A stretch of DNA of 64,000 nucleotides, from contig NC_092875.1 in NCBI RefSeq assembly GCF_028372415.1, forward strand, positions 28,465,712-28,529,711, in the 5' to 3' direction. The stretch is from Notamacropus eugenii (lineage: Eukaryota > Chordata > Mammalia > Diprotodontia > Macropodidae). The notes below the pieces were generated by a model. That model saw only the letters and a list, made by a program, of their open reading frames with translations, was not told the DNA's origin and searched no databases. Positions 60,039 through 64,000 of this stretch are shown here, one piece after another (the first letter of the stretch is position 1; every line of letters starts with the position of its first letter). Both the position numbers and the translations under genes were made by a program.

Positions 60039-61164
60039 TTGTCTTTCTCTTTCTCTCTCATAAAGGAGACTAAGCTCTGTCTTCCACTCATTTCCACTTT
60101 TCTGCTCAGGGTTTCCTGGCATTTTAGTAAAAACAGGCAAAGACACTGGGCCTGAGATTTCATTTGTATAAAGCTGGGGCAAGGAACCTGCAGCCTCAAG
60201 GCCACACGTGGCCGTTAGGTCCTTGGGTGTGGCCTTTTGACTGAGTCCAAGTTTTCCGAAACAAATCCTTTCATTAGGGGCATTTGTTCTGTGAAGTTTG
60301 GGTTCAGCCAAACTTGTGCTGCATGTCCCCGTTTTCTTGTAGAAGGACGAAGCGGTCTGGTTAGTCTGCAGCTGACAAAAGATGAGCGTTGGTGATTGCC
60401 TCGTTAGCACGTTGGCTTTTTTAAAAATAAATATGCGTGGCTTTGTACCTTTCTCAGTCTATTTCTGTCACTTCAACTCCCTGACATTGTCTTAAGGAGA
60501 AACCATTGTCCCAGAGCCGTGCCTTAATAATGTAAGTGCTTGTCCTCTGGCTTCTAGCATCAAGCAGTGAAACAGGCAGTTAAGCAGAATGCTTCCTCTC
60601 ACTTTTTCAGGCCTGCCTTAGAATTCCTCAAAGACTCTAGCGGCCGCTCGCCTTCTGCACCTTCTGCCAGTTCTCTGGCTTCCTCTTATGCTCAGAGTGG
60701 AGTCTTCATTTGCAGGGTGAAGTTCATCGAGCTTGTATTTCTGCAGACGATGTCATGAGTTCCCTTTCCCCAAGATTTTTTTTCTTTGCTTTTTAAAAAT
60801 CAAAAAGGGCTGTGGTTTTGTTTTTCATTTTTTTGTTAAAGCAAGTACAATGATGATACATGAAAGCAGAGCAAAAAAGGTAACACTGGAGCCAGAAAGG
60901 CAGGGAGTTTGCAAGACTGAGCCGGGCAGGGAGGCCATTCCTTCTGCCTTCTTCTCTTTCCACCGGGACTATTCTTTTTGACCATCAGCCATCTTTCTTC
61001 CTTTAGGTACGGCTATAACTGTGTGATCTATGGCTGGGACCCAACCTGCATGATGGGGCATGAGTGGATCAGAAACATGAATGTCCACAGCCTGCCCCAT
61101 GGCCACCATCAGCCCTTCTATAATGTCCTGGTGGAAGATGGCTCTTGTAGGTATGCAGCCCAAG
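27817..61164 (+). CDS. FBXO21: FBXO21: F-box protein 21, exons 1-11 (last exon outside)
   Basis: Eleven coding exons (27817-28085, 34417-34552, 36969-37063, 42412-42533, 46160-46306, 47159-47292, 49194-49330, 53287-53463, 55648-55780, 59452-59642, 61007-61164) join in frame to about 566 residues. FBXO21 is a substrate receptor of an SCF (SKP1-CUL1-RBX1) ubiquitin ligase; reported targets in mammals include EID1 and ASK1. Seen in order: an Ala/Pro/Gly-rich start, an F-box (about 41-87, LPGELLELILCC...CRRLRELC), a SirB1-like transglutaminase-core region (about 205-370, with RRTGIPISLSVLYLTIARQL), a TPR-like helical part (about 406-470), and the start of a YccV/HspQ-like domain (from 514, YGYNCVIYGWDPTCMMGHEW). 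ATG 27817 has a strong context (A at -3, G at +4). The exon after YAAQ lies beyond the window. Confidence 0.97.
28222..28264. repeat. Tandem pair of 20-bp GC-rich units in intron 1
   Basis: GCCCGCCGTAGGCCCCGCCC occurs at 28222 and again at 28245 (period 23). Each unit carries an Sp1-type CCCCGCCC box. More such boxes lie at about 28124, 28292 and 28348-28372. Confidence 0.85.
28535..29240. mobile_element. L2 and MIR cluster in FBXO21 intron 1
   Basis: Antisense L2 28535-28575, sense L2 end 28590-28680 ('gtgagctccctgagggcagg'), antisense MIR 28690-28800, sense MIR 28808-29030 ('gaagacctgagttcaaatga', 'ttgcttcatctgtaaaatgg') and MIR scraps to 29240. Confidence 0.65.
29245..29492 (-). mobile_element. 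MAR1-type SINE with BovB/RTE-like tail, antisense
   Basis: Starting with the tail in antisense ('gttgttcagtcatttcagtc', 'accccatttggggttttctt'), it runs to 'tttgaactcaggtcttcctg' and 'atccactgaaccactctggc'. Confidence 0.88.
29495..30960. mobile_element. MIR-rich stretch of intron 1
   Basis: Antisense MIR 29495-29770 ('tgagggaactgaggctggga'), sense MIR 29775-29960 ('gaacctgggttcaaatccca'), sense MIR 30020-30185, antisense L2 30505-30610 and sense MIR 30820-30960 ('ggctggtgcagtggatagaa'). 30186-30504 has nothing else. Confidence 0.6.
30961..31554. other. Intron 1 stretch with nothing recognised
   Basis: I see no exon or named repeat in this roughly 600 bp. Confidence 0.45.
31555..32375 (+). 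mobile_element. L2 LINE, old copy, sense
   Basis: Ordered L2 landmarks: 'caaattcagtatgcccaaaa', 'ctgaactaatcatctccctc', 'ctggaccattgtgatatcct', 'gcctccttctgaccatgtca' and 'gaaagccctccctagtctgg'. Confidence 0.8.
32380..32580. repeat. Possible hAT-like short DNA element
   Basis: It has 'ggccagggcttctccacttt', 'gatcatggacccatttggca' and 'atttatattgaaatacactt', similar to pieces at 9130-9335 and 27330-27490. The ends are not resolved. Confidence 0.35.
32581..34235 (+). mobile_element. L2 LINE, about 1.6 kb of 3' end, sense
   Basis: After L2 3' scraps (32581-32890), a long copy runs from 'gcagcctctgacactgtgga' (33073) through 'aacatgtccaaaacggaact', 'tgtcacctcctactcagtaa' and 'cttgagggcaggaacagttt' to 'gtaggtgcttaatgaaaact' and a GATT tail. 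A minus-strand open frame here is a shadow. Confidence 0.88.
34417..34552 (+). CDS. FBXO21: FBXO21 exon 2
   Basis: Acceptor 'ttcttttgtag', donor 'gtaagg'. Residues 90-135: WPSLLKYYSH, NWLEEYKARQNAGLEARRMV and ASFSKRFFAEH, matching the human sequence closely. Splits Arg with exon 1 and ends in phase 0. Confidence 0.97.
34790..35260 (-). mobile_element. CR1/L3 LINE pieces, antisense
   Basis: Segments 'catcaagcctaaatttgcct' and 'cagcccttcaagacttttaa' then 'agatggctctcctgtgtctt' are antisense CR1/L3. The part between about 34885 and 35040 is AT-rich and not assigned. Confidence 0.55.
35345..36968. other. Remainder of intron 2
   Basis: A TA/TG-rich run at 35385-35450, a sense MIR at 35770-35885 ('gaaaacctgggtttgagttc') and an ATTT/ATTC tandem run at 36537-36597. 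The rest shows nothing recognised. Confidence 0.5.
36969..37063 (+). CDS. FBXO21: FBXO21 exon 3
   Basis: Acceptor 'cttttctag', donor 'gtaagt'. Residues 136-167: VPCNGFSDIEDLGCPGHFFE to ILNMEGR (Arg split). VPCNGFSDIE is identical to human; the middle differs (DLGCPGHF). Confidence 0.96.
37097..37222 (+). mobile_element. MAR1-type SINE, short
   Basis: It reads 'gggcagctgtgtggcatgat', 'gatagagcaccagctctgga' and 'gaccctgggcaagtcactta', 34 bp after the exon 3 donor. Confidence 0.88.
37235..39130 (-). mobile_element. CR1/L3 LINE, long antisense remnant with L2 insert
   Basis: The first part at 37235-37505 ('ttgcagggaggggcagctcc', 'cttaaacctaaccctgcctc') and the second at 37975-39130 ('ccctggtcaccctctgggta', 'aactaaacacaatactcctg', 'tcctgttcaccacattcttt') follow the antisense CR1/L3 order. 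About 37510-37970 looks like antisense L2 ('aatgaaatgatctcttgctg', 'ggagccatggaagctttctg'). Confidence 0.65.
39131..40080. other. Intron 3 stretch, weak L1-UTR-like piece
   Basis: 39410-39730 ('aagtaaaaccaacacattgg') may be an antisense L1 3' UTR. 39131-39409 and 39731-40080 show nothing recognised. Confidence 0.35.
40123..40322 (+). repeat. Two-copy tandem duplication, period 113 bp
   Basis: 'gaaatgttgt' at 40123 starts a unit repeated from 40236, both containing 'gagcttaatgtaattgtagt' and 'aatttcttcaaaatttacaa'. The second copy is about 86 bp. Only a handful of substitutions separate them. Confidence 0.9.
40365..42411. other. Rest of intron 3: MIR and composite SINE
   Basis: Antisense MIR 40365-40480; nothing in 40481-41140; an antisense SINE with RTE-like tail at 41145-41275 joined to an antisense MAR1-type SINE 41275-41425 ('gtcctcctgactcctgcact', 'ccactgtaccacccagctgc'); nothing recognised in 41426-42411. 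Confidence 0.6.
42412..42533 (+). CDS. FBXO21: FBXO21 exon 4
   Basis: Acceptor 'gttccttag', donor 'gtgtgt', a weak match to consensus. Residues 167-208: KALTWKYYAKKILYFLRQQK, then ILKNLKAFLQRPEDHESFLE and a split Gly. The opening is nearly identical to human. Confidence 0.97.
42534..46159. other. Intron 4 content
   Basis: Antisense L2 43086-43570 and 44480-44945 ('agaggaacttggtcttgatt'), sense MIR 43980-44125, antisense L2 scrap 44280-44410, antisense MIR scrap 45315-45430 and L2 end 45620-45685 ('acaatgcctggcacgtagtg'). 42534-43085, 43571-43979 and 45690-46159 show nothing recognised. Confidence 0.55.
45149..45300 (+). mobile_element. MAR1-type SINE
   Basis: A well-kept copy: 'ggggcagctaggtggcacaa', 'gtcaggaggacctgagttca' and 'gtcacttaaccccaactgcc', ending in an A-rich tail. 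It lacks the BovB-like tail of other copies here. Confidence 0.93.
46160..46306 (+). CDS. FBXO21: FBXO21 exon 5
   Basis: Acceptor 'gttttcag', donor 'gtgtgg', weak. Residues 208-257: AVLIDQYCNPLADICLKDIQ, AQVESITDQVRKVLRGKN and HPSLAFKAG. The exon is 147 nt with phase 1 at both ends, so skipping it keeps frame. It opens the transglutaminase-core-like region. Confidence 0.97.
46307..47158. other. Intron 5, nothing recognised
   Basis: A small TA-rich patch lies near 46480-46510. No clear repeat or other gene is seen. Confidence 0.5.
47159..47292 (+). CDS. FBXO21: FBXO21 exon 6
   Basis: Acceptor 'tatttgttag', donor 'gtgagg'. Residues 257-301: GAMITEGELQSQVLEAINYV, LYDQLKYRGNRMDYYNALNL and YIHQ. 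Human has ESSMIMEIELQSQVLD at the start as I remember it, so the exon head differs by sequence and one residue in length. Confidence 0.96.
47840..49095 (-). mobile_element. L1 LINE remnant, antisense, intron 6
   Basis: Antisense L1 ORF2-end landmarks: 'ataataatccattacattta', 'gtatacccagtaatgggatt', 'gctggggcagagggtataaa' and 'attcacaactgcatcggtgg'. It is more worn than the copy at 21540-23950 and ends about 100 bp before exon 7. 47293-47839 holds no call. Confidence 0.75.
49194..49330 (+). CDS. FBXO21: FBXO21 exon 7
   Basis: Acceptor 'tctttcag', donor 'gtgagt'. Residues 302-347: VLGRRTGIPISLSVLYLTIA, RQLGVRLEPVNFPSHFLLRW and CQGVEG (Gly split). This is the most conserved core of the SirB1-like region. 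Confidence 0.97.
49385..50221. other. Intron 7, first part
   Basis: Antisense MIR-type SINE 49385-49650 ('cgcttactgtgtgtctggcg', 'acaagaactctgggaggtcg'). 49651-50221 shows nothing recognised. Confidence 0.55.
50222..50462 (+). mobile_element. SINE with RTE-like tail, sense; possible 5S rRNA-like head
   Basis: The order 'gacctgggaagaccttagct'-like text, 'aaggtctcccactgcatccg', 'gaggagagagtgaggctagt' and the tail 'gtgatgtcattggtcttctt' mirrors the antisense copy at 1681-1885. The tail matches the RTE 3' end. The head may derive from 5S rRNA, which is inference. Confidence 0.65.
50640..52020 (+). mobile_element. L2 LINE, long sense copy split by a retroposed tail
   Basis: L2 landmarks in order: 'tacctgtctgaccattccgc', 'ggtgatcttgtcaactctgg', 'ggcatgtccagaactaaagt', and after the insert 'cggatctgaccttgtcatct', 'cccagacctcctgaatcttc' and 'gtgagctcctcaagggga'. 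Confidence 0.85.
51387..51570 (+). mobile_element. Short L1-tail retroposon with 7-bp target duplication
   Basis: TTTTCCT flanks the insert at 51380-51386 and 51571-51577. The insert has a purine-rich core ('ggggagggagggagagaatt') and an AATAAATAAAG-like A-rich tail, as in marsupial L1 3' ends. It splits the L2 copy. Confidence 0.65.
52655..52812 (+). mobile_element. MAR1-type SINE
   Basis: It reads 'gggcagctaggtggcaccct', 'gttcaaatttggcctcaggc' and ends with a CAAA tandem tail. 52021-52654 has a MIR scrap near 52370-52450; 52813-53286 shows nothing. Confidence 0.9.
53287..53463 (+). CDS. FBXO21: FBXO21 exon 8
   Basis: Acceptor 'ttttttgctag', donor 'gtaagt'. Residues 347-406: SQDIFDYIYIDAFGRGKQLT, VKECEYLIGHHVTEEFYGVV and KVLQRMVGNLLSLGKR. 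The first residues (SQ) differ from the human ATL as I remember it, one residue shorter. The exon is 177 nt, phase 2 at both ends, so skipping keeps frame. Confidence 0.96.
53868..53922 (-). mobile_element. LTR end fragment
   Basis: 'cttaaccaataattaaccca' followed by 'gggctaaatgtccgaca' matches the right end of the LTR fossil at 55890-56598 with several differences. Only the terminus is present. Confidence 0.45.
53966..54200 (-). mobile_element. L2 LINE, antisense
   Basis: Antisense L2 text: 'gctttgtgcttggctctggg', 'ctgccctcaaggaacttatg' and 'tgatctgatccttgaagaaa'. Confidence 0.65.
54330..54655 (+). mobile_element. L1 LINE 3' UTR, sense
   Basis: 'ggacatacgtccagagaaag', 'aactgataaatagaagtata', a G-rich run at about 54480-54500 and 'gtactatgttatggaaatgt' with an AATAAAG end are typical of marsupial L1 3' UTRs. 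Confidence 0.7.
54656..55647. other. Rest of intron 8
   Basis: Antisense L2 at about 54790-55000 ('ggagccactgaagggttttg'). The remainder shows no recognised repeat or exon. Confidence 0.5.
55648..55780 (+). CDS. FBXO21: FBXO21 exon 9
   Basis: Acceptor 'cttactggtag', donor 'gtaatg'. Residues 406-450: ESTDQSYQLLRDSLDLYLAM, YPDHVQHLLLQARLYFHLGI and WPEK. Start of the TPR-like helical part. Confidence 0.97.
55890..56598 (-). mobile_element. Probable LTR fossil, minus strand
   Basis: About 709 bp with TG...CA ends on the minus strand (TGTTGGACATTTGG to CCCTGACA) and an ATTAAAG poly(A)-like motif. No SINE or LINE hallmark is seen. The flanks do not give a clean target duplication, so an older age is likely. 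Its right end recurs at 53868-53922. Confidence 0.45.
56599..59044. other. Intron 9, middle part
   Basis: A possible hAT-like piece at 56630-56840, antisense MIR-type SINE 57895-58105 ('ttgaactcaggtcctcctgc') and antisense MIR 58780-58955 ('aaaactgagacccagagagg'). 56841-57894 and 58106-58779 have nothing I can name. Confidence 0.45.
59045..59285 (+). mobile_element. MAR1-type SINE with BovB/RTE-like tail
   Basis: It has 'gggcagcttggtggcacagt', 'gtgtgaccctgggcaagtca' and 'actggggtcacagagagtca'. It ends about 165 bp before exon 10. Confidence 0.88.
59452..59642 (+). CDS. FBXO21: FBXO21 exon 10
   Basis: Acceptor 'gactgttgaag', a poor pyrimidine tract just before it, donor 'gtgaat'. Residues 451-514: VLDILQHIQTLDPSQHGAVG, YLVQHTLEHIERKKEEIGLE and DVCYSIGLIMKHKR (Arg split). 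Almost identical to human. Confidence 0.97.
59854..60059. repeat. (CT)n microsatellite, about 205 bp
   Basis: Long CT tract with interspersed GT steps in intron 10. Open frames across it (Ser/Leu or Arg/Glu repeats) are artefacts of the repeat. Confidence 0.98.
60205..60345. repeat. Imperfect inverted repeat, probable short DNA element
   Basis: The left arm 'ggccttttgactgagtccaa' with 'gaaacaaatcc' pairs imperfectly with the right arm 'gcatttgttctgtgaagttt' and 'gggttcagccaaacttgtgc'. The centre is about 60269-60279. This looks like a palindromic MITE of hAT type, which is inference. Confidence 0.45.
60346..61006. other. Rest of intron 10, nothing recognised
   Basis: Unique-looking sequence with a GCGGCCGC site near 60640. 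I see no exon signature apart from exon 11 that follows. Confidence 0.5.
61007..61164 (+). CDS. FBXO21: FBXO21 exon 11: start of YccV-like domain
   Basis: Acceptor 'ttcctttag', donor 'gtgagt'. Residues 514-567: YGYNCVIYGWDPTCMMGHEW, IRNMNVHSLPHGHHQPFYNV and LVEDGSCRYAAQ, then phase 1. In YccV/HspQ-like proteins this fold is continued by what the next exon would encode; no continuation (human ENLEYNVEPQ) is found up to 64000. Confidence 0.97.
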
Positions 61165-64000
61165 GTGAGTCAGCAACATGCAGCTGTGTGTTTTCTGTTT
61201 ATCTTCACTGGCTACCCTTTCCTTCTACCCACAGACGGGATGTCTCTACAGTGAACCACGTCTGTGGCTTGTGATTACTGTCCTAGGAGTCTTAAAGGAT
61301 GTATTTCAACTTGGCTTAAAACGAACCACCCTCTGAATAGTAGGATGGTACGTGGGCACAAGCATCATGAAGTGCTGATTCTATAAGAGACCCACAAAGA
61401 AAGGATGAGGCATCACAAGATCCTGCAGGGCTCAGTCCACTAGGTAGCCTGCAGTTAACTGTGTAGACACCAGCTGAAGACAGTGCTCTCTGGGAGCACT
61501 GTAAAAGGTGGGGTCTGAGCAGAGCCTTGAAGGAGGCTTTCAGGGCAGAGGCGAAGAAGGAGACGATTAATTCCAGGCCCGAGGGACAGCCAGTGAAAAG
61601 ACAGAGTTGGGGCTGAACAGGGAGGAAGCCACCATGGCTCAGTCACAGAGATCATGGAAAGGAGTAAGGTGCAAGAGGCCCAGAAGGGGCAAAGGGCTTG
61701 AAAAACCAACCAGGAGATCCACACTTAGAAAGGTCCCTTTGGCAGCCAAGTGGAGCATGACCTGGAGTGGGGAGAGACCAAAGGCAGGGAGACCCTTGAG
61801 GATTCTGGAAGAGACCTCACGGAGCATTTTATCCAGATCCAGTGGGTTGCTTTGTTTCCCTGCGGATAGTGGTCACGTCCGAACATAGTCACTTATTTCC
61901 TTTTACTTAAGACTTAGCTATAATTCAGATCACAATGGCAAACATTTCTGTAGCTTAAATATTTATATTCACTTTAAAGCAAAGCCTTACCTAGGAAGGA
62001 TGGAAAGGATTTTGTTCTGGGGGCTTTTTGTCCATGGTCTATCTAATTTTCTTGACTTGAGTTTTCCTATCTCAAAAATAAAGAACTGTGCAAGACACAG
62101 CACTACAGGTTTAAATTTTTGCAGTGTCTTTGAAATCCCCTAATCACTTATGTCCCTAAACATAGGGATGGGGGGCAAATGGTGTTCAAAGAGAAAAAAC
62201 CATGTCTTCAAAGCAACAGGCAAAAATCAAACTTTTTTTTTTTTAAAGCACCAGCTGTCAGCATCAGCATGACTGGCTTGCGGGGCCTGTCTTTCACTAT
62301 AAGTATCTCAGTTATTACCTTTGATGCTTCCGTGGATCCATGAGTTCATCAACGTGCTGGTCAGACCCCATCCACACCATCTCCCTATGTCCCCCTCTAA
62401 ACCATCCCTAAAGGGGGATAGGGTGGGGCTCTTCTGTCATTCTCTGGACTCTGGATGCCAGTGAAGTCCATCACTCATCATTGATACGTGAGCAGCGCAC
62501 CTTCTTCTCTGGTCCTCCTAATGTGAGGACCAGGTTTTATCGACTTACTAGAGGTCATTTACATGTATTTCTAGGGCAGCTTAGGTGGCATAGTAAATGG
62601 ACTCATCTTCCTGAGTTCAAATCTTGGCCTCAGATACTTCCTATCTCGGTGACCCTGGGCAAGTCACTTCACCCTGTTTACTCAGTTTCCTCACCTGTAA
62701 AAGCAGTTGGACACCATCTCTGTGAGTCACTTCAGCCAAATGATTGTCATCACCGCGTGTCAAATCTTTCAGTAGTGAGGTTTTCTAAACTTACACAGTC
62801 TTATCCTTGGATGGCACATCCATATGCAAAACTTGTCTTGTTCATGGCATGGTTTGTATTCTGCCACCATAGCATTCTAGAACCCAGGGGCCACACTCCT
62901 AATAATGAGGATCTAAGTAGGGCATTAGTGAAGGGTTACCATTAATAAGAACCTCAGCCAATCCCTGCATTTCCTACTGAGTTGGACAATGGAATTCATA
63001 CCAGATGAATTTTAAATACATTAATATTTTAAATACATTTAAATACATTAGTATTGCATGGTATCTGTGTAATTAAATGAGAGACTTAATCAGAAGGAAA
63101 ATCTTTTTTAAGAACTAAATGTGAAGCTTTTACCACCAGAGGGCACATTTTGCTACTTTTACAAATTCCTATCCTGTCAGACCTGCGAGATACCTTAAAG
63201 ATGTGTTCCAACGTCCTCTTAGATAAGGAATGGTCATCTTCCAGAATGAAGGATAAACACCAACAACGAGAATAGAAAAGGAAACTGAGGCCCATCTCAG
63301 CCACCTGAGAGCAGTCTTCTCTTTCTACTCCCTCCAGACTCCTAATTTTTTTAGGTCTACTGAAATACAAGTAATTCTGTTACATCCTGAAGGTTCCCAG
63401 GCCTTCCAAAAGCCCACGTCTTAAGTGGCTCCCAGAATTCTGCCTTGCTTTTCTTCCATGTGTCTGACCCTCTGTGCAGGAATCAAAAAGTCCAATGATC
63501 TTTTTAAGTGCAGGGGGATCATTTCTCAGGGTTTTCTGGACTTTCACAAGTCCATATTTTAAATGTTTTGGCATTATGCATCCTTTCTTTGTCTTTCCCT
63601 CTCCCCAAATCATTATTTCAGGCAGCTTCCTATTTTCTGTGGTCTAAATCCTTCTCATTAGATCAATATTTACTTCCCCCTCTGAATTCTAGTCCAGGAT
63701 TTGGTGTCATTGTGACTAGCCATCATCTATGTCTCAGGCACAGACCTGTGCCCCTCCCAGTTTGCTCAGCAAACTCCTCCTCACCCTGCCTGGCTGCTCA
63801 CCTGCTTTTCTGTGCCCCTTTGCTGCTTGCGCCCTCTTCTTGTCTGCTGTCTGTCCCAATTCCCAGGGTACCATCCATGTTGCCATCTAGCCAAGCTGTC
63901 TGTAAACGGCATCATGATTAAGGAGCTGACTCTCTTTACCCACTGTACCCACCCTGCTCCCAGGAGACCCACCACCAGCCAGCATGTTCCTGTGGAATGA
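61165..64000. other. FBXO21 intron 11 (partial)
   Basis: Antisense L2 at 61480-61860 ('gagccttgaaggaggctttc', 'gaccaaaggcagggagaccc'), a worn MAR1-type SINE (+) at 62572-62760 ('gggcagcttaggtggcatag') and a MIR scrap near 63270-63310. Other parts show nothing recognised and no final exon. Confidence 0.6.

Noticed and set aside
59762-60410. Long open frames of Ser/Leu or Arg/Glu repeats on both strands
   Set aside because: They are the CT microsatellite read in different frames; there is no splice, promoter or conserved domain.
1-64000. A new defence, secretion or biosynthetic gene system
   Set aside because: Every well-supported coding exon belongs to NOS1 or FBXO21; other open frames fall in repeats or are short and featureless.

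Overview
The window is mammalian nuclear DNA, most likely from a marsupial. It holds intron-split genes in a sea of interspersed repeats. The abundant MAR1-type SINE (GGGCAGCTAGGTGGC...), the 5'-truncated RTE LINEs and SINEs with RTE/BovB-like tails are the mix expected of metatherians; I cannot name the species. No prokaryotic, viral or CRISPR-like system is present.

Two host genes lie head to tail on the + strand, in the same order as on human 12q24.22. (1) The last four coding exons of NOS1 (neuronal nitric oxide synthase), 1320-6704, encode the NADPH-binding end of the reductase domain, the regulatory C-terminal tail and the terminal residues VFSS. A long repeat-bearing 3' UTR probably follows, ending at a good ATTAAA/GU-rich poly(A) signal near 13.54-13.59 kb. 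(2) FBXO21 (F-box protein 21) has its CpG-island promoter and exon 1 at about 27.55-28.42 kb and ten further coding exons spread to 61164. All splice phases agree, giving about 566 codons. The final coding exon and 3' UTR lie beyond the right edge.

By region: 1-6.7 kb is the NOS1 3' end with an L1 remnant, two GGAA microsatellites and a local intronic duplication. 6.7-13.6 kb is the NOS1 3' UTR. 13.6-27.5 kb is intergenic: MIR, L2 and MAR1 SINEs, two solo LTR fossils (one with a perfect 6-bp target duplication), a Tc1/mariner-type element with perfect inverted ends, two RTE copies in opposite orientation flanking an antisense L1, and CR1/L3 debris. 27.5-28.4 kb is the FBXO21 promoter. 28.4-64 kb is FBXO21 exons and introns with long L2 and CR1/L3 fossils, L1 tails, an LTR fossil and a 200-bp CT microsatellite.

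The two genes have unrelated jobs. NOS1 makes nitric oxide; FBXO21 is a substrate receptor of an SCF ubiquitin ligase. Their adjacency is conserved synteny, not a pathway. I found no convincing undescribed system. The most useful leads concern gene structure (tiny NOS1 last coding exon with a stop at its donor; in-frame skippable FBXO21 exon 5 with a weak donor; YY1/CRE/uORF layout at the FBXO21 start) and repeat history (RTE pair sharing one stop, the nested LTR/mariner/L2 cluster). Repeat calls are by eye from remembered consensus patterns; boundaries are approximate unless target duplications or inverted ends are stated.
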